From NCBI RefSeq assembly GCF_003254585.1, contig NZ_QJGZ01000041.1:434001-498000 (forward strand): a stretch of DNA of 64,000 nucleotides. Direction: 5' to 3'. A program made the translations under genes and the position numbers. This document shows, piece after piece, positions 33,802 through 42,975 of this stretch. The DNA comes from Flavobacterium sharifuzzamanii (lineage in GTDB: Bacteria > Bacteroidota > Bacteroidia > Flavobacteriales > Flavobacteriaceae). Each line of letters opens with the position of its first letter. Positions within the stretch are counted from its first letter, which is position 1. Below the pieces are notes generated by a model that did not search any database, was not told where the DNA came from, and worked only from the letters and a program-made list of their open reading frames with translations.

Positions 33802-36679
33802 AAATACTCATTAAGAACCCAATTAGGTTTTCTTTTTTGTTTAAACCTAATTTCTTTCTTAAACGATAACGGGCCAATTCAACTCCACCTGTTGAAATAT
33901 TCATAATTTCAGCTATTTCTTTGGTAGACATGTTCATTAGCAAATAAGTAGACAAATCTAATTCTCTAGGAGAAATGGTCGGATATTGCCCTTTTAATCG
34001 CTTTAAAAATTCGAAATGAACGTTTTTAATGTGTTTTTCTAAGTCTTTCCAGCTCTTGTCGGTGTTTACTTCTTTTACAATGCTTTTGTGAAGTTTACTA
34101 AATTCGGCTTTAGTAGTATCGTCTAATATGGCAGTGTCTATGTCTTTCAGTTTATGAATAATTCCATTCAAAACCTTATTCTTTTTAACTACTTGCAAGG
34201 AGTTGTTTACTAATTCTTTGTCTTTTGCTAAAATTTTAATTTGAAGCTTATCGTTTTTCAGTTTTTCGATTTCTTTCTCTAAATCATGCTGCTCATGTCT
34301 GATTTTTGATTCTTTTTCTAGGTATAATCTTCTTTGTTCTATGGTTTCGTAATACCTATTTTTTCTGATTTTCAGTTTTATCCTAACGGAAATCAAGTAT
34401 GCTCCAAGTAAAATGAGCATCAAGTAAAACAAGTAAGCCAGAAAATGCCTGTACCAAGGTGGAGATACTGTAAATTCGACTTCAGTAATATTTGATTCTA
34501 TGCCATAGCTATTTCTTGCTCTTAATTTCATTACATAATTACCTTCTCTTAAATTGGTATATTCTTTTATCGCTGTAGATGACCAGCCACGCCAATTTTC
34601 TTCAAAAGGTTCTAATTTATACGAATACATTACGTTTTCCTGATTTTCATAAGTTGGCGATGCAAAAGTAAATTTGACGCGATTGTACTTGTAAGGTATG
34701 CTGTATGATTCCAGTCTATTGGTTAGATTTCCGGTTAAAATCGTATCTCCAGGGTTGGTGAAACTTTCAATAAAAGCTTTCGGCTTTGTCATAAAAGTGT
34801 TTGGAATAGTCGAATTGTAATGCGCTAAACGATCTGTTAAACCAATAAAAATATTTTGCGGATCTATAGCGTTAACCGAAATATAATTGTTTACCAGATT
34901 CCCTGTTAAATTAGAAAATATGGCCTGTTTCTTAGTAAAAGTCCCATTTTTATTTTTAACCAATACGCCAAGTGATTCGTTAAAAGCATACCAAAGATTT
35001 CCTGCAGAGTCCTCAATTAAGGTGTTTATAGTTGGGATTCCGTTGAATAAGTTTGTTATTTTTTTATCTTCAAAAAACGTTTCTTGTTCAACAGAATATC
35101 TATAAAAATGATTTTTTACTTGGAAGTATACTTTACCGTTAATGTTTTGCAGGCTGTTTATTCCTTTAAATTTTTCTGAAATGTTAACATGCTTTTTTAT
35201 GAAATCAAACCTTTGTAAGTCTTCCGATAACTTTACTTGATACAGGAATGGATTTTTCTTTAGCCACAAATAATTTGCATCTATTTCCACAGAAAAATTA
35301 TTGGTCGTTTCGTCAAAACCTTTTACTTGATGTAAGTAGTCGTATCCTGTTGCTGATCGTTTGAAAACCGAAAAGCCGTTATAACTTTCACCTATTATAT
35401 AGTTTTCATGATCGGGTATTTTTTTAAATCCGAAATAACCTTTGTTGTCTAGTATTTTTGAAACTCTATTGTTCTCAATAATTAATGCTCCACTATTACT
35501 GGCACATATTAAAACATTATTTATGACTTGAATATTCCAAACTTGAGAGATTGTTCCTTCGACCCTTGTAAATGGACTGTCTTTAAAGGAACTTCCCCAC
35601 GCGTGATAAAATAATCCCTGGTTTGTAGCCACATAAAGATTTCCGTTATGGGTTGTTGAAGCATATACTGTTCCTATATTGTAGCTATAATCAAAATAGG
35701 AGAAGGGTGAATTTTCATTTATAAAAGTGATACCATTATCAAGTCCAAGCCAGATATTATTTTTCTTGTCGACAAAAGAAGCCAAAATGGTATTGTTCTG
35801 AATTCCTTTTTGACGATTTAAATGTTGAATTATTTTTCCGTTTAAATCACAGATAATGGCTCCATCTAATACAGAATTTAGTATTATAAATCTGTTTTTG
35901 ATGATGGCGCCTCCAAGAGAAGTGTTTTTCTTGATAAACTCGTTGGCTTCTGTTGCCCAAGGCTTGATAACGCCGTTTTCTGATACGAAAAGACCTTTTT
36001 CCAGAGTGGCATATAATAATCTGTTATTTGATAACGGAAAAAGGGACCATATTTCTTTATCATTAAAAATAGTTGTGCCTTTTATTGCGGTAAGTTTTCT
36101 GTTTTTATATTCTAGCAGACCTAAAGTTTTGTCCTGAAAATACAGACGGTTGTTTACCAAAAATGAAAATTGAAATTTATGCGGAGCAGTTAGAGTCGTT
36201 ACTTTTTCATTTTTTAGGAAAAATACTTTGCTAAAAGATTGAAAAATAACTTCTCCATTAAAAATGTGAATTCTCCAGATAAGATTAATGTTTTCTTTGT
36301 CTATTGGACTTAAGAGATTGTATAAAGAATGATATTTTAAGATTCCTTTCTCGTCATTTTTAAAGTATCCAAATTCATTATTTCCTCCAACAAATATCCT
36401 TCCTAAAGCATCAATCTTTAAGCTTCTAATCTCAGATTTGTTTGGTAAAGAGTATTTATGCCAGTTTGAACCGTCAAATTGAATCAGACCGCTATTATTT
36501 GCAAAATAAATGTTTCCGTTTTTATCCTGATCAATACTCCAGTTTTGAGTTCCACCTTTATATTCTGATCTTTTATAGTTTTTAATGTCTGGAATTCCAA
36601 TATTTTTTACTTGAGAGAAACTTTTTATTTGTAAGAAAAATAATAAAATTAATACAAAAGATCTAACTGTGGATTTCAT
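33800..36679 (-). CDS. Membrane-spanning LuxR-type regulator with propeller sensor and triple-tyrosine domain
   Basis: 959 residues. Order: signal peptide (1-22), periplasmic beta-propeller-type repeats (about 30-640, with units such as IYFANNSGLIQFDG and LGRIFVGGNNEFGYF), a Y_Y_Y domain (about 660-735), one membrane helix (about 740-765), a coiled coil (about 770-850), and a C-terminal GerE/LuxR helix-turn-helix (about 895-955: ISPRELDLSTYLLMNMSTKEIAEIMNIS). It has no histidine kinase. It would sense an oligosaccharide outside and bind DNA inside as one protein. It sits divergently 345 bp from susC and is the likely regulator of this polysaccharide locus. Confidence 0.9.
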   Translation of the reverse strand: MKSTVRSFVLILLFFLQIKSFSQVKNIGIPDIKNYKRSEYKGGTQNWSIDQDKNGNIYFANNSGLIQFDGSNWHKYSLPNKSEIRSLKIDALGRIFVGGNNEFGYFKNDEKGILKYHSLYNLLSPIDKENINLIWRIHIFNGEVIFQSFSKVFFLKNEKVTTLTAPHKFQFSFLVNNRLYFQDKTLGLLEYKNRKLTAIKGTTIFNDKEIWSLFPLSNNRLLYATLEKGLFVSENGVIKPWATEANEFIKKNTSLGGAIIKNRFIILNSVLDGAIICDLNGKIIQHLNRQKGIQNNTILASFVDKKNNIWLGLDNGITFINENSPFSYFDYSYNIGTVYASTTHNGNLYVATNQGLFYHAWGSSFKDSPFTRVEGTISQVWNIQVINNVLICASNSGALIIENNRVSKILDNKGYFGFKKIPDHENYIIGESYNGFSVFKRSATGYDYLHQVKGFDETTNNFSVEIDANYLWLKKNPFLYQVKLSEDLQRFDFIKKHVNISEKFKGINSLQNINGKVYFQVKNHFYRYSVEQETFFEDKKITNLFNGIPTINTLIEDSAGNLWYAFNESLGVLVKNKNGTFTKKQAIFSNLTGNLVNNYISVNAIDPQNIFIGLTDRLAHYNSTIPNTFMTKPKAFIESFTNPGDTILTGNLTNRLESYSIPYKYNRVKFTFASPTYENQENVMYSYKLEPFEENWRGWSSTAIKEYTNLREGNYVMKLRARNSYGIESNITEVEFTVSPPWYRHFLAYLFYLMLILLGAYLISVRIKLKIRKNRYYETIEQRRLYLEKESKIRHEQHDLEKEIEKLKNDKLQIKILAKDKELVNNSLQVVKKNKVLNGIIHKLKDIDTAILDDTTKAEFSKLHKSIVKEVNTDKSWKDLEKHIKNVHFEFLKRLKGQYPTISPRELDLSTYLLMNMSTKEIAEIMNISTGGVELARYRLRKKLGLNKKENLIGFLMSI

Positions 36680-36897
36680 AAAATTTTAAATATATTTTTA
36701 TTATAAATGCTTTATTTTGATTTTAAATTGTTGATTTATCAATCAGAATAAATCATGATTTTTAAATTATTTTCAATTTATAACGCAATACTTGCTGTTA
36801 AACTAATGTAATATACGTTTTTTTTAATTAACATTTTTGTAACATTTTTTTTTCAAAATTAAATTACTGTAAATTAATTAATTATGAGTTATATGTT

Positions 36898-36941
36898 GTG
36901 TTTTTGTAGAGTGTTAAAATTTAATTTGAAGTGTTTTTGTA
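36898..36941 (+). promoter_or_regulatory. Paired GTGTTTTTGTA direct repeats upstream of susC-1
   Basis: Two exact 11-nt copies at 36898-36908 and 36931-36941, 33 bp start-to-start, 37 bp upstream of the susC-1 -7 box at 36978. The same arrangement is at 43648-43691. Likely operator for the LuxR-type regulator, an inference. A weaker possible third copy is near 36831. The rest of the 345-bp gap is AT-rich with no gene. Confidence 0.55.
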
Positions 36942-36977
36942 AAGAAATCTAATCTAATACTTATTAAAATTTAACAT

Positions 36978-36985
36978 TATAATTG
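36978..36985 (+). promoter_or_regulatory. -7 box of the susC-1 operon
   Basis: Reads TATAATTG, one base from TAnnTTTG, then C. The same variant (ATTGC) is used at susC-2. The predicted transcript leader is about 35 nt and identical at both loci. Confidence 0.5.
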
Positions 36986-37024
36986 CATCAAATTACTAAT
37001 TAATTAACCAAAATTTTTAGAAAA

Positions 37025-40000
37025 ATGAAATTAACAAAATTATTTATTTTTTGTGTTTCGTCTTTACTGTTTTCTGTAGTCGCATTTGCTCAGGATGTGA
37101 CTATAAATGGAATCATTAATGACGAAAGCGGATTACCCGTCCCAGGAGCGACGGTTTTAGTAAAGGGGACTAATAAAGCAACTGCATCTGACTTTGATGG
37201 GAAATTTCAGATTAGTGCTCCCTCTAATGGAACTTTGACAATTAGTTTCGTTGGTTTTGAAACTGTAAATGAGCCAATAGGCGGAAAAACAAAGCTTACA
37301 ATTGCTCTTAAGGCAGTATCTCAAAGTTTAAATGAAGTTGTGGTTATCGGTTATGGTACACAAAAGAAAGCTTTGATTACTGGTGCTTCGACAAACTTAA
37401 AAGGAGAAACGCTGCAGGAACTAAATACTGGATCTGCAATGGAAGCTCTTCAAGGTATTGCACCTGGTATTAGTATTACAAGAAATAGTGGTGCGCCAGG
37501 AGCTGGTACAAAAGTCGTTATCCGAGGTATTGGTACAATCGGAAATTCAAATCCTTTGTACATTGTCGATGGTGTTGCTGTAGGAGATATCGATTATTTG
37601 AGCCCTTCGGATATTGAATCTATAGATGTTCTTAAAGATGCGGCTTCTGCTGCAATCTACGGTTCTAGAGCAGCAAACGGGGTTGTTTTGGTGACTACAG
37701 TGAAAGGACGTAAAGGTAAACCAGCTAGAATTTCTTACGACTCTTATTTTGGAATTCAAAACATCTACAAAAATCTGGATCCTTTAAATGCACAAGAATA
37801 CATGTATATCATGGATGAAGGAAGGGTTAATGACGGACTTGCGCCAAATGACTGGAAAAAGATGCTAACCAGCAACGATTGGTTGGAGCGTAATTATCCG
37901 GGCGCAGGAACACAGCTTGGAGAAGAAATTTGGAATAAATTGCAAAATGGCTGGACAGGAACGAACTGGATTAACGAAATGTCTAAAAAAGATGCTCCTG
38001 TAGTAAACCATACAATTAATATTACAGGTGGATCAGAAGATATCACATACTCATTAGGGGTTTCTTATTTTGATCAAGACGGTATTTTGGGAGGAAATAT
38101 TATAGACGCAGGATTTAAAAGATTGACTACAAGATTGAATACTCAAATGGTTTTGAAAAAGAATGAAAGCCATAACATCATTACCGTTGGAGAAAATGTG
38201 ACATACACAAATATTCAAAAAAGAGATGTTTCTAGCGGAAATATTTATGGTAATGACTTGCATAATGCTATAACGCAAAACCCGTTGCAACCTGCTTATT
38301 GGCAGACCGCGATTGATAGAAATATTAACGAATTTGGATTTACCCCTACGTTAGACGGCTTAAGTACAAATCAGACTAATCCTTTGGCTGTAATGTATTA
38401 CAGAAGTAATTACAATTATCCAAAAGATCATAAAATTATTGGAAATGTGTTTTTAGAGGTTGAGCCTATTTCCAATCTTAGATTTAAATCGGTTTACGGA
38501 ATTGATTCATGGTTTGGCTACAATAGAACAATGAATCCAACCTATCATTTAGGAGTGCTTTATGATGATGCAGTTGATGGTGCAACTCAATCTCAATATT
38601 TTGGAGCTAATTCAACTTGGACTAATACGGTTGCTTACCAAAAACAATTTGGGAATCATAATATTAACGCTGTTATTGGTACTGAGCTATGGAAAAAAAT
38701 TGTAGAGAATAACGTTTATGGCTCAAGAAACGGTTTGTCGTTTCCTAATGATCCAAAATATGCTTATTTAGACAATACAAAAAGCCCAGGTTCAGTTGCG
38801 GATATCAATACAACAGGTTTTGATAAAGCAGCAGGAGGAGGAGCTATTATGTCGTATTTTGCTCGTGCACAATATGATTATAAAGAAAAATACCTTCTTT
38901 CTGGTATTATACGTCGTGACGGGTCTTCTAACTTTGGGGATGGTCATAAGTATGGTAATTTTCCGTCGGTATCTGCGGGTTGGGTTGTTACCAAAGAAGA
39001 TTTTATGGCTAGCACATCAAAATATCTTGATTTCTTGAAGTTGAGAGCTAGCTGGGGGCAAAATGGTAATCAATACACAGATTATGCCTTTTACTACTCA
39101 TCTAATATTAAATATGCCTTTCCGGGTTACTTTTTTGGAGATACTAAACCAGTTTCTGGCCAGACTGCTTACCCTGCTAAAGTTACTAATGCAGACGTTA
39201 CTTGGGAAACTTCTGAACAGTTAGATTTTGGATTAGATGCAAGTTTATTCAATTCTAGATTAGGAATAACATTTGACTGGTATAAGAAAAAAACTAAAAA
39301 CTGGCTGGTTTTAGCTGAATTGCCAGGAACTGCTGGTGCGGATTATCCTTATAAAAATGGCGGGGATATTGAAAACAAAGGTGTTGAATTTTCTGTAAGC
39401 TGGAAAGATAAAGTAGGCGATTTTAAATACGGTTTAACTGTGAGCGGTGCCTTTAATAAAAATGAAGTGACAAGAATTGCTAATGCAAACGGTATAATTA
39501 ATGGGCCAACAAATGTATTGTCACAAGGGACATCAGAGATTTCAAGAGCGCAAGTAGGTTATCCAATTGGTGCTTTCTATGGTTTTAAAACGGCTGGAAT
39601 TTTACAAAACCAGCAGGAGGTTGATGCATACGTAGGTCCTACAGGTCAGCCTTATTTTAATGATCAGCGCCCTGGAGATGTTCGTTTTGTGGATCAAAAT
39701 AACGACGGAGTAATTGATGAAAAAGACAAAGTAATTTTAGGAGATCCAAATGCAAACTTCCAATTGGGTATCCAATTAAACTTGGAATACAAAAATATCT
39801 ATCTGAATACTACAATGGCAGGTAAGTACGGAATGCAAGTGATGCAATCTTACAGATCATTTGCTGATATGCCGAAACAAAATTATACTTCTGATGTCTT
39901 TGATCGTTGGCATGGAGAAGGAACTTCAAACAAAATGCCTCGTTTAAGCTCAGTGTCAAACAGAAACACAAATTATATTTCTGATATCTATATGCAGAAT

Positions 40001-40255
40001 GCTGATTATCTAAGAATTAATAATGTAACTCTAGGTTATAATTTTAATGAAATTTTGAAAGACATTAAATTTATTTCAAATCTTAAATTCTACGTTGCTG
40101 TAAATAACTTATACACATTTACAAAATACGATGGTATGGATCCAGAGGTTCGTTGGTCAGGAGATAATACAAATGCTCCATGGGCTTCGGGAGTAGATTT
40201 AGGTTTATATCCACAATCTAGAACAGTAATGTTTGGATTAAGTGCAGATTTTTAA
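37025..40255 (+). CDS. SusC-type TonB-dependent outer-membrane transporter (copy 1)
   Basis: 1076 residues. Signal peptide (1-22), an N-terminal carboxypeptidase-regulatory-like domain (about 25-110: GLPVPGATVLVKGTNKATASDFDGKF), a TonB-box-like stretch SLNEVVVIGYGTQKK, a plug domain (about 120-235, with IRGIGTIGNSNPLYIVDGV), and a large beta-barrel ending in an aromatic strand VMFGLSADF. SusC imports oligosaccharides captured by its SusD partner. It heads susC-susD-lipoprotein. The barrel and N-terminus are clearly related to the susC-2 product at 43774 but not near-identical. Confidence 0.95.
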   Translation: MKLTKLFIFCVSSLLFSVVAFAQDVTINGIINDESGLPVPGATVLVKGTNKATASDFDGKFQISAPSNGTLTISFVGFETVNEPIGGKTKLTIALKAVSQSLNEVVVIGYGTQKKALITGASTNLKGETLQELNTGSAMEALQGIAPGISITRNSGAPGAGTKVVIRGIGTIGNSNPLYIVDGVAVGDIDYLSPSDIESIDVLKDAASAAIYGSRAANGVVLVTTVKGRKGKPARISYDSYFGIQNIYKNLDPLNAQEYMYIMDEGRVNDGLAPNDWKKMLTSNDWLERNYPGAGTQLGEEIWNKLQNGWTGTNWINEMSKKDAPVVNHTINITGGSEDITYSLGVSYFDQDGILGGNIIDAGFKRLTTRLNTQMVLKKNESHNIITVGENVTYTNIQKRDVSSGNIYGNDLHNAITQNPLQPAYWQTAIDRNINEFGFTPTLDGLSTNQTNPLAVMYYRSNYNYPKDHKIIGNVFLEVEPISNLRFKSVYGIDSWFGYNRTMNPTYHLGVLYDDAVDGATQSQYFGANSTWTNTVAYQKQFGNHNINAVIGTELWKKIVENNVYGSRNGLSFPNDPKYAYLDNTKSPGSVADINTTGFDKAAGGGAIMSYFARAQYDYKEKYLLSGIIRRDGSSNFGDGHKYGNFPSVSAGWVVTKEDFMASTSKYLDFLKLRASWGQNGNQYTDYAFYYSSNIKYAFPGYFFGDTKPVSGQTAYPAKVTNADVTWETSEQLDFGLDASLFNSRLGITFDWYKKKTKNWLVLAELPGTAGADYPYKNGGDIENKGVEFSVSWKDKVGDFKYGLTVSGAFNKNEVTRIANANGIINGPTNVLSQGTSEISRAQVGYPIGAFYGFKTAGILQNQQEVDAYVGPTGQPYFNDQRPGDVRFVDQNNDGVIDEKDKVILGDPNANFQLGIQLNLEYKNIYLNTTMAGKYGMQVMQSYRSFADMPKQNYTSDVFDRWHGEGTSNKMPRLSSVSNRNTNYISDIYMQNADYLRINNVTLGYNFNEILKDIKFISNLKFYVAVNNLYTFTKYDGMDPEVRWSGDNTNAPWASGVDLGLYPQSRTVMFGLSADF

Positions 40256-40271
40256 TATTAAAACATTGACA

Positions 40272-41978
40272 ATGAAAAAACTAAGATATATAATAGCGAT
40301 CTCAGCAATTTTTGTGGTATCTAGCTGTAATGATGAGCTTGATACAGAGAATCTTTCAGAAAAGAGCTTGGATAATTTTTATAAAACTCCAACAGATATA
40401 AATGAAGCAATGGCCGGTGTTTATAATGCCATCTATACAGTAAATGTGCATAGCGAGGAACAAGTTGCAGCAAATTTGATGGATAATATGATGTTTGGCG
40501 GGGGAGGTCCTGATGATAAATCGGCTAAATGGGTTGATAATTTTGAAGATCCTGCAGAAGACACTTATCGTGATATGTGGAAACAATCTTATAATGGGAT
40601 TTCGAGAGCGAATGCTATCATAGAAAAAGCGTCGTTAGCAGATTTTTCCAAGCATTTCAATACGCCTCAAGAAGCAGAAGATTTTAAAAAACAGGCTGTT
40701 GGTGAAGCCTTGTTTATGAGGGCTTTCTTTTACTTCAGATTAGCTAAATTCTTTGGAGGAGTACCAATGATCATAAAATATGATGGAGATAGATTGGTAG
40801 CGAGATCAACTTATACCGAAACATTTGCGCAAATAGCATCCGATTTAAAATTGGCTATCGAGACTATGCCTGCCACGCCATTTCCAAGTATTCCGACTTC
40901 AAGATACGGTCATGCAAATAAATGGGTTGCAGAAGCATATCTAGGGCGCGTATTTTTATTTTACACTGGATACATGAGTAATATTGAAAAGAAGGCAACT
41001 ACAGATTTACCACTTGTAGGAGGAGGTTCTTTAACAGGAGCACAAGTGGCAGCGTATTTAGATGATTGCATCAATAATAGTGGACATAAATTGGCATCTG
41101 ATTTTAGAAATCTTTGGGCTTATTCTTATGTAAATAAAAGTGCAGGAAAGAATGTATTGCCTTGGGCTACAACAGAAGGCTTAGCATGGGTAGGTCAAGA
41201 TGGAGTCACTCCTACATTTGGAACAGGAAACTATGAGACTATGTTTGTGCAAAGATTCTCTTTTGGCGATTGGGGTTGGACAAATGGTAATATTTATACC
41301 AACAGATTAGCGTTGTTTAATTCGTTGCGTGGCAATTCACTAGTTCCTTTTGGAGAAGGATGGGGATGGTGTACTGTAAACCCAAAATTGTATAGTGGTT
41401 GGGATGATGCAGATCCAAGAAAAAGAGGTTCTATATTAGAAGTAGGCAGAGCTGATCAAGGAACAGATGGTTATGCAAAAGACAAAGGAGATCATGAAAC
41501 AGGATATTTCAATAAAAAATATACTTCGTTGCAGCATGATAATGGCAAAGGATCAAATGTAGGTATGTTTGTTCAGATGTATGCTTGGTCAAATGCAGAT
41601 ATGCAGTTAATGCATGCCCAAGATTTTATTTTTATGCGTTTTGCAGATGTATTATTAATGCATTCTGAAATTACCAAAACAGCAGACGGTATGAATGCGG
41701 TAAGATTGAGAGCACACTTAGGACCAGTTGCTTATTCTCTTGACAATATTAAAACAGAGCGTCTGCACGAATTGGCTTTTGAAGGTATACATTGGTTTGA
41801 TCTTGTTCGTTGGGGAGATGTCGATACTGCATTTAATGATGTGATCCAAGTTAGAAACTCTGGAGTGGATGCTAATTATAGTGTGAAATACAGAACAGAA
41901 ACGAAAGGTTTAGTTCCTATTCCTGAAGCAGAAGTAAGACTGCTAAATGGAGTTTACAATCAAAATCCAGGTTGGTAA
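40272..41978 (+). CDS. SusD-family glycan-binding lipoprotein (copy 1)
   Basis: 568 residues from the ATG at 40272; an in-frame earlier start at 40242 overlaps susC and lacks a proper signal. Lipobox at VVSSC (Cys19). The TPR-rich SusD fold is visible in YNAIYTVN, KQAVGEALFMRAFFYFRLAKFFGGVP and the C-terminal ELAFEGIHWFDLVRWGDV and VPIPEAEVRLLNGVYNQNPGW, which is the typical ending. It is a cell-surface lipoprotein that caps SusC and binds the target glycan. It begins 16 bp after susC. Confidence 0.95.
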   Translation: MKKLRYIIAISAIFVVSSCNDELDTENLSEKSLDNFYKTPTDINEAMAGVYNAIYTVNVHSEEQVAANLMDNMMFGGGGPDDKSAKWVDNFEDPAEDTYRDMWKQSYNGISRANAIIEKASLADFSKHFNTPQEAEDFKKQAVGEALFMRAFFYFRLAKFFGGVPMIIKYDGDRLVARSTYTETFAQIASDLKLAIETMPATPFPSIPTSRYGHANKWVAEAYLGRVFLFYTGYMSNIEKKATTDLPLVGGGSLTGAQVAAYLDDCINNSGHKLASDFRNLWAYSYVNKSAGKNVLPWATTEGLAWVGQDGVTPTFGTGNYETMFVQRFSFGDWGWTNGNIYTNRLALFNSLRGNSLVPFGEGWGWCTVNPKLYSGWDDADPRKRGSILEVGRADQGTDGYAKDKGDHETGYFNKKYTSLQHDNGKGSNVGMFVQMYAWSNADMQLMHAQDFIFMRFADVLLMHSEITKTADGMNAVRLRAHLGPVAYSLDNIKTERLHELAFEGIHWFDLVRWGDVDTAFNDVIQVRNSGVDANYSVKYRTETKGLVPIPEAEVRLLNGVYNQNPGW

Positions 41979-42006
41979 TATTCAATAACTTTTAATAATT
42001 AGAAAG

Positions 42007-42798
42007 ATGAAAATTCATAATATAAAATATTTACTAATTGTTGCGTTTATGCTGGTCTTTTCAGCATGTGACCCGATTGTAGATGAACAGCATTTACAGA
42101 ATTCTACAGACGTTGCAGGGGTTGAATTAAAGAGTTCACAAAGTCCTGCAGGTGGAAATAAGATTACTTTAAGCATGAATACACCTGGTGTTACAGGTTA
42201 TTGGGATTATAATTTAGGGAAAGCACTAACGAATGAAGTGACTATTGTTTATCCAATTCCTGGGAAATCGACTTTTACATTTGTTGGTACGCTAGGTGGT
42301 GAATTTTTTACTAAAGCCATTGATGTTCAGGTTGATAAACTTGACACTCCGTTAGATCAGGACTGGTACGATTTAGTTAGTAACAATACTGTTGCTGGTA
42401 AAACATGGGTATTTGATGGCGTTGCGGGTACTGGTGATCAGTACTGGTTTATGTCTCCTCCGGATAATCCAGATTCTGCTATGAGTGCATGGTGGAATGC
42501 AGGTGATTGCTGTCCTCCTTTGGATGCAAGTGGTAAAATGCACTTTGACTTAAATGGTGCAGCAAACTATAATCATTATCAAACCGCTTCTGCAGCAGCA
42601 GAAAAAGGAAGTTTTGTTATGGATATTGCTAATAAAAAATTATTTATTAGTAATTCTAAAATTTTAGGATACGAGGCTGGAAATACAGCTAATGAGTATA
42701 CCATTATTACACTAACAGAAGACAAATTAGTACTGTATGTTCCTAGAAGTTTAAAAGATCCTGGAACTGGCTGGACATTTGTTTACAAACCTGAATAA
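42007..42798 (+). CDS. Surface lipoprotein, probable glycan-binding protein (SusE/SGBP position)
   Basis: 263 residues with a lipobox at LVFSAC (Cys21). Residues about 25-110 form a PKD/Ig-like beta domain, and about 115-262 a second beta-rich domain with several exposed aromatics (WYDLVSN, YWFMSPPDN, AWWNAGDCCPP) that could bind sugar. I do not recognise a named family with certainty. It is 28 bp after susD-1, where surface glycan-binding proteins usually sit, so that role is inferred. Cys-Cys at about residue 164 is unusual. Confidence 0.75.
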   Translation: MKIHNIKYLLIVAFMLVFSACDPIVDEQHLQNSTDVAGVELKSSQSPAGGNKITLSMNTPGVTGYWDYNLGKALTNEVTIVYPIPGKSTFTFVGTLGGEFFTKAIDVQVDKLDTPLDQDWYDLVSNNTVAGKTWVFDGVAGTGDQYWFMSPPDNPDSAMSAWWNAGDCCPPLDASGKMHFDLNGAANYNHYQTASAAAEKGSFVMDIANKKLFISNSKILGYEAGNTANEYTIITLTEDKLVLYVPRSLKDPGTGWTFVYKPE

Positions 42799-42817
42799 TA
42801 TATTTTGTGTTAGTTAT

Positions 42818-42853
42818 TTCGAAAAAGGAAGACTAAAAGATTCCTTTTTCGAA
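42818..42853 (+). terminator. Hairpin after the first sus operon
   Basis: 13-bp perfect stem TTCGAAAAAGGAA/TTCCTTTTTCGAA with a 10-nt loop, 20 bp after the lipoprotein stop. There is no U-run directly after it, so it may protect the 3' end or act together with the terminator at 42942. Confidence 0.5.
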
Positions 42854-42941
42854 TTTCAAACATTTTATGCTCGTGCTAAATCGTGCAAGCATATTTTAAG
42901 ATTTAAACTATGGTTAGTTTAAGTTAAGTTTATTGCCTGGG

Positions 42942-42975
42942 TAGCCCATAATTTCGATTATGGGCTATTTTTTTT
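42942..42975 (+). terminator. Rho-independent terminator with UUCG loop after the first sus operon
   Basis: 11-bp perfect stem TAGCCCATAAT/ATTATGGGCTA closed by a TTCG tetraloop and followed by eight Ts. A related terminator with the same TAGCCCATAA arm follows the second SusC/SusD pair at 48468. Confidence 0.85.
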
